Assembly (NCBI GenBank): GCA_964036315.1
Contig: OZ038500.1
Span: forward strand, 53,306,282-53,370,281
Direction: 5' to 3'
Origin: Acanthosepion esculentum
Lineage: Eukaryota > Mollusca > Cephalopoda > Sepiida > Sepiidae
Length of the DNA: 64,000 nt
Position 1 is the stretch's first letter. Every line of letters starts with the position of its first letter. A model generated the notes under the pieces. The model saw nothing but the letters and a program-made list of their open reading frames with translations, did no database searches and was not told the origin of the DNA. Shown here one piece after another: positions 46,641-58,917 of the stretch. Made by a program: the position numbers and the translations under genes.

Positions 46641-47198
46641 CCAACAAATCAAATAAATTTGTTCAAACTGATCCATACACTGAGATATTTGAAGTGTTTA
46701 GTAATTCTGCATCTTGAATTTTCGTGAGGGATTCAGAATACTTGTGATCAGTGCTTTCATTCAAATTCCAGATCCTAGTTTCTGTTTTGGAAAGGTTTAG
46801 GTTGAATCCTATTATCTTGAAACACATGCAATCTTACATATTAATTGAAACAACAGAAATACAGTTGTATTTATTGAGTTTATTATTAAATCCTTTTTAA
46901 CAAGTTTTTGAAACCCTTAAAAGGTTATACTTGTCCAGTTTTGGATTTCATCTATTTTTGTGGTCTTGTTTTCTACTTAAACCATTAACTCTAAATTTTC
47001 TAAAAATTAAATTTATTGCTAAATATTGCTATTTTTTATTTTTGTATGTGCGTACTTGTTTATCACCCACTCTCATTGAATTTTGAAAATAAATTCATGC
47101 CAAACATTATACAATTTCTTCTGACACTGAAGGTACATTTCATTCACTCTTGGCTACATTAGGAGCAACAGAAAGGCTCAGTTTTTTTGGGGTTTTTT

Positions 47199-47733
47199 TA
47201 ATCATCTCACCCCCAAGCAAGGCAATAAAGCCACTAAGATGCAAGGGGTTACTGAGAATATGAGAGAGAGAGAGAGAGAGAGAGAAAAAACATCAAAAAG
47301 AGAGAGCAGGATTCAAGGGGACAAAAGATAACGATTAACATTGCATTTACATTTTTTAAGATCAAAGTTGACTGGGAAGCAAGAAGCTGGAAGAGAGTTC
47401 TATAAGCAAGAAGTATGAGAGAAGAAACAGTATAGAATTTATGGCTACATCTAGCAATTCCAATGCAAAATGATGAGACATAGCTACCAATCTAGTACTG
47501 TGTTTAAATTCATAAAATCAAGTTACCAAAGAGGAAACCTCATCAGAACAATTACTATGAAAATATTTACAGAAAAGGCACAGTGAACATTATCATGGTG
47601 GAGGAAAGTAACTGAATCAGAGATTCCTGGTCAGGACAGATGACATTGCAGATTCTTTGGATTTTGTCAAGAATATCTAGCTTACATAAGAAACACCAGA
47701 GCAGACATGGCAGCAATATTCAATACAGGGATG
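47199..47733 (-). pseudogene. CR1/L2-like LINE: end of reverse transcriptase plus 3' tail
   Basis: On the minus strand the decayed reading begins HPCIEYCCHVCSGVSY (standard 'HPxLEYxxxVWxG'). It continues through a 'YFHSNCSDEV' segment, STRLVAMSHHFALELLD ('TRSSRLATxSHPF') and IELSSSFLLPSQL ('LWNSLPxxxFPxxY'). These mark the extreme C-terminus of CR1/L2-type LINE polymerases, which copy their own RNA into the genome. A (GA)n run (47262-47285) and the 3' end 'ggctttattgccttgcttgg' follow. Several stops make it inactive. Confidence 0.75.
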
Positions 47734-47809
47734 AATGATAATTTGCCATGTTAATCAAATACAAGTTTTTAATAAAAATGTTATCTATATATAACCATTG
47801 TCATCTCGG

Positions 47810-47900
47810 TTATGTAGTGATGGTGGTAGTAGGAGGAGGTTGCATTGGTAGTAGTGAGAGGATGAGAAGGTGGTAGTAGTAGGAGGTAGTATGTAGTTGA
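47810..47900. repeat. Impure GGT/AGT/AGG triplet-rich tract
   Basis: Runs of 'ggtagt', 'aggagg' and 'gatggtgg' on an otherwise AT-rich background. It is purine-rich on the + strand. Confidence 0.7.
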
Positions 47901-48529
47901 ACCTACCTTTACTGATGAATAAGCCACCTTAGCTTATTTCATTTTCTAAGATGACTACACCTTTTAATAAGGAATAAAAAATAAATAAATAAATACATGG
48001 GAATTTAGAAAGAACATTCAAAATGGAATTCTCCAAACTGAGAATAGGCAACTTAATAAAAAACAAAGAAATTTGGTGTATAGTAATTTGATGGCTGGAG
48101 GGTTAACACTTAGTGTTTTAGTCACTTACTGGTTTTCTTCTTTTGGGGTGGGGTATTATTGTTAATGTCTATGTAGCATAAAAAAAATTTGAAAGCTATT
48201 TTTTTAAAATGATCTTTTAATATGTACACAATCAAGAGATGATTTATCTTAATCAGTTTTGCATAAATCACCAAAAAAAGAAAAAAAATTGACTGATGAG
48301 AGGAGATACTTTCTGGTGCTCCTAAGTTTTTCTTTTTTATTTCTCTTATTTTATAAATCTGGCCACAATTCCTTTTAATTCATATAATTTTTGCTCATTT
48401 ATTACAGTAATTTCCACTTTCCCAGAAGCCACCTCTCTGTTTTTGTTTATGTCAATTCAGTTTCCATTTCTCTCTGCTTGTTTAAATTGAATGAAAACTA
48501 AAGCGCCGTTTCACTCTCTTGTTTTAAAG

Positions 48530-48699
48530 GTGGTCATCAGCCGACCTATGTGAACATGACTGATTTGGCACACATGGCCGCCGAGAAACAACGCAAACAA
48601 GAGCAGAGACGAGAAGAACGCGATTCGAAGTTGATGAGCAAGTCCCAAACACAGTCACCAAGTGAGCCAACAAAAGAGACGAAAGAACAAAAATCTCAG
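48530..48699 (+). CDS. Exon 5 of the host gene (170 nt, charged helix)
   Basis: The acceptor TTGTTTTAAAG ends at 48529 and the donor CAG|GTGCTC starts at 48700. Entered in phase 1 it reads GGHQPTYVNMTDLAHMAAEK, then QRKQEQRREERDSKLMSKSQ, then TQSPSEPTKETKEQKSQ, and leaves in phase 0. The middle is strongly charged (K, R, E, Q) and should form a long single helix or coiled coil. YVNM has the form of a PI3-kinase SH2-binding site if the tyrosine is phosphorylated. The exon has high GC and balanced codons compared with the flanks, so it is very likely real. I know no family with this exact layout; junctional scaffolds and transcription coregulators have similar charged segments after Pro-rich linkers. 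Confidence 0.88.
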
Positions 48700-49707
48700 G
48701 TGCTCTCCACCTTGTTTCAACCCAACCCACTTCCAATCCAACTGTCTTAAATTTTGATTTCCCCCAACATACACACACCTTTACTTCCCCCCCCCCCAAA
48801 TATTTTAACCTCTGAATTTTTTTTTTTCCAGGTCATATTTTTAATTTTAGTCAATCCTTAAGAGGTTTCAATTAACTCCCAGGAGTCCTGACCAAATTGG
48901 TGGGAAATGTAGATATGTGATGCGATAGTACAATTAAATTGATATATCATGAAAGCCATTGAAATTCAAGTATTACAAATTGATTTTTTTTGTATGAAAG
49001 TAAATTGATTTATATTTCAAATTTAGCCTTCTGTGTATTCTGCTAGTTTGTAAAAGTTTTAAATTTCTGATGCCTCTTGTCGATCCTGTGATGGGTGTTA
49101 ATACTATGTATTGCAATACAGTGCTACCCATTTGCAAGCACATTCAGGCAATCGCGGACTGTAAATCTGTGAAACTTGTGGATGCATTTAGGTACTTCCA
49201 GCCTTAAAGGGTTAAAATAGACAGAAAATTAAAACACACCAAAGTCACCAAATGTCAACTACCCAAGCAGTTATTATAAAAACTTTAATCCAAACCGTGC
49301 TGATTTAATGAAAATGAAAAAAAATGCCAAGAATGTTTATTCATACATTGTCAATGGTATTGTCTAATTAATCCAAGGAATTTGAATAGAATGATATTGA
49401 TTGTGTGACTCATTTGTTAAGAAATCTAGTGTTACTTAGGTCTCACCATACATTTTCCAGATCTATCAGTCAATCAAAATAAAAAGTATCATTTTTGTTT
49501 GTTTAATTCATTCTAAGTATACAATTTAAAGAAAAATATTCAGCATTTCACATTCTTATCTTTTTCTAATTTTTTGCTCACCTTGGATACCACTGAAGAT
49601 GCAATGGCAAACCCCCTGATTTAGGCATTGCATTCATATTCATAATCAATTTTGTTGAGTGTTAGTTGGTAGACACAATAGGTCTATATAATACAATGAA
49701 ATATATA

Positions 49708-50120
49708 CACTACAGTTCAATAGTTTGAGGTCTCCCCTGATAATTTTTTAAATTGTCCCAAAAAGTAGTTGTTTTGTACTTTAAATAAGGGAAAATTATT
49801 ATACATGTTTTTTTAAAAAAAAAAAAATGAGATGAATTTTATTAGAAATTTTATTATGACAAAAACAAAAAATGCATATTATGATTAAATTTTGCTCTTG
49901 TCAAAATATCCTCCTTTAGCCTTGAATACTGCATCACAAATTTTTGGCATTTGTTGCAAAAATTTTTCATATAAGTTTGATAATTGACTCCTTTTTTTTT
50001 TTCTTTTTTTTCTTTTCAAAGACTCTAAGAGCTCTTTTTTCATTTTTTTTATTTACACTCTTCTGTCAAATTCATCCCATGCTAATTCTGGGGGTGGCTT
50101 CAAATTTTTGAACTGTAGTG
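49708..50120 (-). mobile_element. Tc1-like transposon remnant with both ends
   Basis: The left end CACTACAGTTCAATAGTTTG is mirrored by 'aaatttttgaactgtagtg' on the right, with TA before the left end. The minus strand encodes NLYEKFLQQMPKICDAVFKA followed by KGGYFD, the usual C-terminal end of Tc1 transposases (x-M-P-x-R-x-x-A-V-I-x-A-K-G-G). Everything upstream of this tail is deleted, so it cannot move by itself. Confidence 0.8.
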
Positions 50121-50122
50121 TG

Positions 50123-50123
50123 A

Positions 50124-50180
<57 letters not shown>
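50123..50180. repeat. (GT)n(AT)n microsatellite
   Basis: It starts immediately after the right end of the Tc1 remnant. Confidence 0.95.
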
Positions 50181-50182
<2 letters not shown>

Positions 50183-50479
50183 AAATAATTGTGACATTAG
50201 ATCAAATCTGTTAACTGTTACTCTATTTGCCTCAAATCTAATTTCTATATTTTCATTAATTTTATCTTACATAAATTTTAAAGCTTAAAGCATTTTCAGT
50301 TTGATAGACACATAGGCAGTCCATGTTAAGTCATTTGATGAATCTGTTGAAAACCATTTTTCTAAACACTATGTAACTTGAATTGGATGAATGTCAATGT
50401 TATATTCCATGCTAATAGGAATATATACTTGAAAAACAAGGTGGATAAAATAAGTAAAGGTTTATTGTAAAAAACCAGT

Positions 50480-51110
50480 ACAATAAGAATAAAGGTAACA
50501 GTTATGCACAAGGTCGTCACAAGTCAATCCAGTAGTGAGTGCTACTATTGGAAGGTCGGTAGTTCTCGCGTAAGTCTGAGTTGTACTCAACAGATCCCAG
50601 CTAGTCTCTGTAGTCCATTGACTTACAGACACTTATACGTAATTACTACCTATAGTGTAGTCACTCATGTGGGTGACAGATTATTTCATTACATCACATA
50701 AATATCAAAATCACCAGTCCCATGACAATGTATGATCGTAGGGTTGCTGAGCACATGATCAGCCCTATCCACATGTCTTAGTATGTATTCATTTATGCAT
50801 AACATGTCTTGGGCAAAGTAGATATGACGGAGCCCATTCCTCTCCAGGTCAGATCACAGCCCATTTTCTCTGGCTTTGAAGGCTTACCTTGGTCACACCT
50901 GTTGATTCTATTGGAGGAACCCTCTATCCTGGTTGTTTACTTCAGTTTAGGAAGCCCTTTGCTCAGCGATGCTGTGCCATCATCACCCTGGATATACTGT
51001 CATTAGTTCAGTCTCATGTGTAGATTTAGCCTGCCGCAGGGTTAAACTTGCTGTTGTTACTATTTCTCTGCTCAACTCCTCACTGGTGGGAACCTCAAAA
51101 CCACTACATA
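50480..51110. other. Unrecognised GC-richer block
   Basis: More balanced base composition than its flanks, with two short + strand open frames (50504-50701, 50809-51006) and no known motif. It could be a long terminal repeat on the minus strand: the complement of the right side starts TGTAGTGGTTTTGAGGTTCC. No partner copy was seen. Confidence 0.25.
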
Positions 51111-52264
51111 TGGAATTAAGTAGTCAAATACAATGAAATAAAGGATTTTTTTTTGTTGGTTGTTGGAGTAGATGTGTCACTGATAAATTATAACAATATA
51201 CCAATGATTTTTCTCCTGCATTTAGCATCACAAAATCCTCTTCACTAATAAGATAAACATTAAACTTTTTTTCATTGATTTTGTAATAAACAGTAAGTTT
51301 ATATAACTTCCTTTGACAATTATTTCAAAGTGGTTTCTATTAGCAAATTAAGATGTCAGAATCAGATAGTTCTCACCTCTTAGTTGCTGTTGTTCCCAGA
51401 TCCACCCTGACCCTGTTAGGGTCTCAGCAATGGGCAAATAGTTAACCCCCAAACTGGGATCAAAAAGTATAAAATAGATTTTTATAGTCAAAATACCAAC
51501 AATACATTTGACTCTCAACAAAAACCCTCTTTACAAACTGATTTCTTACAAAGAATACATATCCTATTTATATGAACCTATCCTAAACATCTTGTCAACA
51601 TTAAAATAACCCATTTAGGTTGATATGCGTAAAACAAAATAAGCCAATCTGTTAGTTCTCTATCTTATGTGTTTCCTTTGCTTGGACAGCCTGTTTTTAT
51701 CTTGGAGTAGACCCCTCTCCAATGGCAAAATATTAAACACGAGTCTCATAAGTTTTTGCACAAATCCTTTTATTTTATTGTGAGTGTAATCTCCCCCACC
51801 CACCCACCGCCTATTAGCTGAGATATAGTAACTTTAACAGAATGCTAAAACAAGTGACATTTCGAAAATCAACCCCTCAATCTGTAGAAGCTGCTATTTA
51901 CTTTCTCATTGTAGCTGTGTCAGTTCTCTATAGATTCAGTGCTTTTGCAAATGTAGATTTAAAAAAAAAAAAAACTGTTTAAATTCTTGCTTGCTTCAGC
52001 TTAGCTTCAACACTCTTGCTATAATATTCTATTTTGCCTTCTCTATAGAAATATAATTTCATGTTGCTGGGAAAATAGCTGCTATACCTCTAACAAAGCT
52101 TTCATCAGATGATGACCCTGGGGTCAGGCATGGCTTCAAGGCCAAAACATTATCATGAACCCAGGCTGCCCAAGCAGTATCTTTGTTAGATTTTGTCACA
52201 GTGTAAGAATTCCAAATGTAACCACATTATTTTATTATTCAGTGTCAATTTATTTATTAACATC

Positions 52265-52720
52265 CTCTCTTGAAAATCAGCATTCAAATCTCTGGTTTCT
52301 ATCTTGGACACAGGTACAAACTTCTGACACTGGTGGAAAAATACATGACTTTTTCTGTCAAGCGCAGGCCATTTGCTACTTGGTTCTGGAGCTTAGTATG
52401 ACAAAAGGCTAAATAGTGGGTGGGGGAGAGATAAGAAGATTATGTTAGACCAATCTTAGAAGTATGTTGGATGTATTCTCCTTGAAAATCAGCGTTTGAA
52501 ATCCTGGTTTTTATCTGGGCTTGAAAACTAACTTCTGGCATCAGGTGAAAATGCATGACTGCTAAGTGTAAAGCAGACTGCTTACAACTTTGTTCTTGTA
52601 TTTAGTTTGACTCAAGACAAGGTAGAAAGTTTATACCAACTGAGAAGAAAATTCCTACTTAAAAAAAATCAGCATTTGAAATTCTGCCTTTTTACTTGAG
52701 TTGGAGTACTGATTTATATC
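52265..52720 (+). repeat. Degenerate tandem units of about 190-230 bases
   Basis: Three units share 'cttgaaaatcagc.ttt/ttc', 'ttttatct/ttctatct' and 'aacttctg.ca/gaca' plus 'aaatacatgact/aaatgcatgact', starting near 52266, 52480 and 52660. The third is partial. Confidence 0.6.
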
Positions 52721-53305
52721 GTCAATTTTTGTTTTAATTATTGCTCTTATGAAATATGCATGGTGCATCAGGTATTTGAGAATACATCTTTAGCAGACCA
52801 TAAATAAAAAATCACTTTAAAGTTATAGTTAAATTTTAACCTGTTGTAGCGTAGCTATGGACGATAATGGGTATGTCCCAATTCACATAAATTCAGTAGT
52901 AAATACTGTATGTTGGTCTGCAGTTGGAGATTCATTGTGGAATTCACTTGACTCACTTCTAGCAGTTGACTACTTCTTCTACGCGCTGATGGCGAATCTG
53001 ATATGTGTTGTTCTTGTCCTAAGTATTATCATTCATTACCAACCTTCGTGTGATTATTCTATTCAGTAACCTTCCATAGATTACAACATGACCTTACTTT
53101 TACAATTGTTACAATTCCTCCATGAGACAAAGGTAAATATTATTTATCCCCAATTTCTGTGTCATATCATTTCTTTATGACACAGGCCATCTTCCCCCTC
53201 ATCATTTAATATATGCTAACCTACAATTTTGTTAGAAACAAAGAAAAGAGCATTTAACTGCTATGCAATATCAATTCTCCTATATGACAATGGTTGATGA
53301 TTTCC

Positions 53306-53680
53306 TCACAGATGAGTAAGAAACTTGAGGTAGCAGATATAGTTCTACAAAAGGATGTTGAAGACTTGGACAAAGCATATGAGCAACAAGGAAGTTTTAA
53401 GGAAAATGGAAACAAAAATTATACTTATACTTAGAATCAGAAAGAAACGGTTAAAACTTTTGGGGCACATAATGAGGAAAGAAGACTTGGAGAATTTGAC
53501 ACTCACATGACATAGTGAAGGCAAGAGGGACAGAGGGGAAACAGTGAGTAACCTACCTTAATGAGCTTGTGTAAATAGAACAGTAAGTGGGAAGGGTCGT
53601 AAAAAAGAATATACATTGCTAAGAGCTATAAAGGTAAGTTGTGGAGAGCCATAATTACCCATGTATGACATGACACATAG
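53306..53680 (+). pseudogene. LINE reverse transcriptase C-terminal relic
   Basis: The reading RKRLKLLGHIMRKEDLEN followed by LTLT, a gap, then EGKRDRGETVSN, YLNELV and ELYRVVESHN-type peptides follows the 'LxFxGHIMRKxxLExLxLTGxIEGKRxRGRQRxxxL' end of RTE/CR1-group LINEs. Frameshifts and stops are present. It is on the + strand and truncated at the 5' side. Confidence 0.7.
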
Positions 53681-55903
53681 AAGAGCCTATAATTTTTTTA
53701 GCTTTTGTTCATGATGGAGATAGTTTATTCAATATATCTGGATCATCTTTCAATGCTTCAACTGATTATCTATTAGCAAAAAGGATGAAACTTCTGTTGA
53801 GCCTTGAACTTAAGCCCATTTGTCTCTTATTCCATTTGCTAGTTTGAGTTGCCAATATTCCAAGACTGCCACGTTAACCCTTTGCACTTTGTTCAAATTG
53901 TAAATTTTAAATAGATATGTGCATTTTTTTTGTCTCTCTTAGTCTTAGTTAAAATTAACCAGCCAACAGTGGGGTTCTAGGTTCAGAAGTAATATCTAGG
54001 CAATATTTGGTTATGTAGTAATCACAGGCTTTATTAAATAGCTGACCCTCCAATCTACTGTCCCTCAAAATGAAAGATTCAGGTGATTAGAAAATGTTAA
54101 GACAAAATTATTGACTCACAAGCTTCCTTTCAATTATCAGTCTATACAAAAATAGAATGACCCATACTGTTGCCAGTGTACCAGAAAAGTTTGTCTCTGA
54201 TGCACATTAATTTTTTTATTTATTGATCATATGACAATATTTTTACTAATTTTGATAGGTAGGACTCCTAATGCCTACAATGTTCCAAAATAAATTGGAT
54301 ACAAATGTGATTGGTAGTTACCTTTTCATGGCATTAAAGAAGTAAATTGTAAGTAGATAGTTTTTTAACCATCAGATTGAGATCTACAATTTTTATTTAT
54401 TGATCATATGACAATATTTTTTATTAATTTTTATCCATCAGATTGAGGTCTTCATGGTACGCAACGTATTTGGGAGCACATCTTTAGCAGGCTATAAGTG
54501 GAAAACAACTTTACATCAAATTATGCAGTATTGGTCAAATTTTAACATTGTTCTTTCTCTTCTCGATGTACTAAGGAAGCTGACATGTTATCTGGCACAG
54601 GAAATGAAAAGGCACACCTTGTTCTCAGCACTAGCTGCCAATCACAATGAATCTAAAATAGCCAGCTGCTTAAAAATGGTCAGATAAGCAAGAAAAATGT
54701 CAGGTGGCTGTACATAGGCTCCGTAGTGAGGCACATTAAGTTCATGTCGTCTCTGATGATCCTTGGGTTTGTAACGAACAAGAGATATGTCCTGTCATCC
54801 CATTTTTTTCTGTAGGATCTCGGTGTCAATGTCACCATCTACATTGAAGTTCTAGATACTGTTATAAAGCTTTGAATTGAGGTGATTACTGTAAATAATC
54901 ACCAGAAATGTGTATTCTTTTTATTTTATAGTCTTTTTGGTACAAATTAGAAATTACTGTTGCATCCAGAATAGAAGAGCGTCGCTGGATACTTGAATCT
55001 TTTAACATTTTTTTATAACCCACCCACCTACTGTTATTCCAAATATCCACACTATTCTTTCCCCTCCCAACTTTTTCCTAACCTGTTCAATTATCCCAAC
55101 TTCTTCGGTTTTTGTTTTTTTTTTGTTCTGAAAACAAATTAATTTTGAATACATTTTTAGACTCCACCATTTATTTAAGCTCCATCCATTTATTCAAGAC
55201 TTAAGAGTATTAGCCTAATGCTAACTTAGTTCATGAGTTGTTTAATTTTGGCTCTCACATCCCACATCTGTGGATCACCTAGGGAAAATTACAGCCTCTT
55301 TCATAACTTGATATAACAATTCAATCATGAAAATAATGAAACTTATTCTGTAATCTATAGTACATTGTTGTTTTTTGTTTTTTGCACATTACCCCCACCT
55401 CCCAATGGAAATCTTGATGTTACAGTGAATGCTGTTTAAGTTTCAAAACATAAATTCAATACAAGAGATGGTGAAAATGAACATATGAAGAATCAAAGAA
55501 ATTGACTTTTAATGTTACCGATCACCTACATGGCTAATTCTTTCATCTTCTTGCAGCAAATCTTTCCACTGCTTTTTCTTGGCTCCAATGATCTTCCTTT
55601 CTTTTCAGCCTCCAAGTCTTTTAAACAGGACAGACTGCTATACTCTGTCTTGCATGTATCCATAATTCTGTTATTACTATAAGCTACTACTATTACTACT
55701 CTTGCTCATGTTGTTACTATTTTTAACTATTGACTGCCTGCACTGGTTTGATCTGTTTTGAATCATTGAAACTTTGTTAATGTTTCTCTTTTTTCCCCCC
55801 TTCTTGGAATGAACAAACTAATTCACTAAATGCTTCCTCTAAAAATTCTTTCTTTTTATCACCTGCCATGACAAATTTTATCTTAGCTCCTTCAAATCAA
55901 GTG

Positions 55904-55904
<1 letters not shown>

Positions 55905-55945
<41 letters not shown>
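55905..55945. repeat. (TA)n microsatellite
   Basis: Alternating TA, about 40 bases. Confidence 0.96.
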
Positions 55946-55948
<3 letters not shown>

Positions 55949-56621
55949 GCTTGTTTCACAGCAAAAAAAAAGCTTTTTTTTCTTTTTGTGATCTGCTCAT
56001 TGTAAATATATTTATTGAATCTACCAGATAGTTTAATACTTTTAAGGGAAAAAGGAGAGAGAAAGACTTTGAAAAAATTACCTAATCATCTGATTGATTT
56101 TTTTTTTTGTTTATTCTAAAAAAAATTTTAAAAAATTGAGTAGATATTAGATGAAATTATTTGAAATAAGCAATATGAAGTCAGGATGGTTTAACAATCA
56201 AAATCTAAAAATAAATTTAACTATCTGAATATAAGTGTAAATCTGACTATTTTGAAGCATTTAGGATGAAAATAAGACAATATTTAACAATTTTATTATA
56301 AAGAATATATTTGGTGTTAAGTATGTTCTGATGGGAATAAAGGTAACACAGAAACAAAACAGCTTGTCAGCAATCAATAGTTGATTAAACAGAAACAGTT
56401 GTAGCTGTAAGACTATGATATGTGAATGTCTTTGAATATTCAATCTATAAGAGATTGAGACTCTTTTTTTTGAGGTCGGCTTCTTGATACACTGTTTTGG
56501 AAACCCCTTTGTGAGCCAGGGTATTTCTGGAAAATAATATTTTTAAGGAAAGCAGTCTGTCATAAAAATGCTCAATATACCAGGATAGAACATTATATTT
56601 TATAATATTAAATTTTAATAG

Positions 56622-56823
56622 CAGATAGGTTTGCCTATCGTCTGGTTCACACGCCTCCCTGGTCTTTTGAACAGGTGTAGAGGTTTATCCCTTGTTTCCT
56701 GTTCAGGATTGAGTTTCCCATTCTGTCTAAAGTTTTCTCATTCTCTTCCAATCCCAGTAGCATCTTAGTATCATTATCACTTTGCTTGGGGTGAATTGAT
56801 TTAAAAAAAAAAAAAAAAAAAAA
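56622..56823 (+). repeat. LINE-tailed SINE-like repeat with poly(A)
   Basis: The best copy of the family at 9996 and 14316. It runs from 'gcagataggtttgcctatcg' through 'tttatcccttgtttcctg' to 'catcttagtatcatta', ends 'tttgcttggggtgaattga' and has a pure A run of about 22 bases. The last 45 bases match the 3' end of the LINE at 47199-47733, as expected if it uses that LINE's enzyme. Confidence 0.75.
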
Positions 56824-57242
56824 AATCATCTCTTGATGCTTGTATGTAATCTCAAACAATATTCAAAGTAGAGACATAATAAATGAACATTTTAATTTTA
56901 TTTATTGCTAATATATATAACATGAGTAATTAAGTGTCAAAATGGAAAAGATTCCTATGTTATGCATTTCATCCCTTTTAAAAGACTCCTTCAGACTAAA
57001 TAATGGCCTTATTGCTGAAGTCTTTTCATGTTATATATACGGAGAGTGTGAAAGAAACGGGACAAATGCCAGTCACATTGAAGACATGCATACTTATCTT
57101 CAAATTTAATTTTTTTTCATTTTCAACATCTGATGTATCTAGATGCATGACCTAGCTGACCTCATTACGCTTTTTCCTGTTATTGCTTTTAAATATCCCA
57201 CATTTGAATAGCAGTAGTTTTATATAAAACTATATGACAATA

Positions 57243-57395
57243 GCCTGGTTGATTAAAGTGTTGGTTTATAAATTTGATGATATAGTAATTGTCCCAGGCA
57301 GTGTGTACATGGACTCCATGTAAAAAGGGAAAGATGAGCAATGTCAAGCTTTTTCAGTACCTAGATGGGTGACTTGACATTCATATCAGTTTATA
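57243..57395 (+). repeat. Chimeric SINE: tRNA-type body joined to a 5S segment
   Basis: 57243-57340 follows the 58926 copy ('gattaaagtgttggtt', 'ggcagtgtgtac', 'ggactcc'). From 'agcaatgtcaagc' (57335) the sequence follows 5S rRNA ('tcagtacctagatgggtgac'). The switch point is the shared word AGCAATG. Confidence 0.6.
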
Positions 57396-58689
57396 AGTAG
57401 AATAAAATAAGATGGTGGGATTGTAATCCTGACCATCTTTTCTGTTTGTCAAATATTGATTACTTTCAAGCTTTCAATGTTACCTTTTACAGAATTCATA
57501 TTAATTCTAACATAGATTACTTTCTACATTCTATATTGATTTCATTTTTTTTTTTTTTTTAAGTATAATTTGGCAGGCTTAAATTATCAAATACTTTCAT
57601 GATATGAATGAAATGGCTGCAGATGTTTGCTTCTCATTGCAAAAGCAATATCTAGGTTTACTGACTTTTTATTTTCTTCTGCGGATAAAATTGTAGATAG
57701 ACATAAATTCTATTCTCTGCATGAAATCTCGCTGGTCTAGTATTAATGGCCCCTGATCTAAGAATGTCTTGGGCATTTTCTGCCTTCTGTTAAAGAACAT
57801 TCATTTCCAGATTTCAGTTCTTTGATCATAGATAAGATTTTACACTTTTCTTTTACAGAAAATAAATTAACTGACCATTTTTTTTTTAAATTTCTTTCAA
57901 AGAAATAGTTTTTTAAAAAATATTTTTATTTTAATATCTTTAAGTATTAATTGTAAACAAATTTAATTTATAATTAATCAAACTGAGCAAATAAACTGTA
58001 TGCTAGTGAAGATGTATTTATGTGGGGATTTTTAACTAATATCCTCATTTTTTTTATGTTACTTTTTACTTGGTCATCTTGATTATTTATATTTTGCAGC
58101 TAAAAATAATAAAATAGAAAATCTTTTTAAAAATGACCAAAAATACTCTTTGTCAATGAGACATGATTAAAAAATATTTTCCTTTTTCTAATTGTATAAT
58201 TTTGAACTTTTAAATATTTTATGCATTATTATATATTTTTAAATACATTTAATTCATTTTTACCTGAAAGTTCTAGTTATTTATTTTATTTTATTTTTTT
58301 TACATAAAATCTTAGGTATAAATATTTACCTATTTCTAGGAAAAATTGTCAAAAACTTAAAGCAGACTTTTTTGTTTTTTATATAATTTAATTTTTTCAT
58401 TGCAAATAATATTTGCATTTGAATGGCATACATCACAAATATCTACCTATCAAAGATGTACTTACTAATTGTTTACTTTTATATGGATATACATGTGTAA
58501 TGTGTATCCATAAAAAATACAGGTATCAGATATTCATTGCAAATGACAGGTGTGCATATTTATTAAAAGATGTTTTTGAAAACAATATTTTTGCTAGTAA
58601 AACTCCAAGTAAATAAACAAGAGACTTGACAAGTTATTCATCTTTAGAAATGTTTCAGTTTGAAATTCTGGGATGAAGTTATCATTATT

Positions 58690-58910
58690 TATGCTATTTA
58701 CACACTGACTATTGTCATCACCTTTGTTGTTGTCACAATGTTTCGCCCATTGTTCACTCTGGCCTTCATCAGGTGTATGCAGATCCAGGTAACCTACAAG
58801 GAATTTTGAACTGAAGCCGTTATATAGTCTACAGGGGTTCTCGTTCCATTGCCCATGTCTGTTGTGGAGAACTTGGTTAGGTTTAAAGCTTCAAGTTCTT
58901 CACAGAATTT
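58690..58910 (-). repeat. SINE 3' half, minus strand (left arm of head-to-head pair)
   Basis: The complement contains 'cttcagttcaaaattcc', 'catacacctgatgaaggcc' and 'gaaacattgtgacaacaac', as in 59090-59250. It lies in opposite orientation directly before the + copy. Confidence 0.75.
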
Positions 58911-58917
58911 TCTTACA

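Larger units (their letters stand above)
36126..48529 (+). other. Intron of about 12.4 kb between exons 4 and 5
   Basis: It holds LINE 3' ends (36275-36520, 47199-47733), inverted repeats (38424-38459, 38564-38770), a hAT element (41850-42632), a piggyBac-like MITE (43693-44180), 5S SINEs (45344-46640) and (TA)n tracts at 36676 and 39468. 36900-38400, 39530-41840, 42650-43680 and 44190-45340 show only AT-rich DNA with T runs. 44200-44580 is slightly GC-richer and unrecognised. Confidence 0.6.

Noticed and set aside
55555..55680. Pyrimidine tract with CAG and an open reading, plus a Lys/Glu-rich minus-strand reading
   Set aside because: No donor or matching phase. The minus-strand reading has no recognisable motif and is probably an old repeat.
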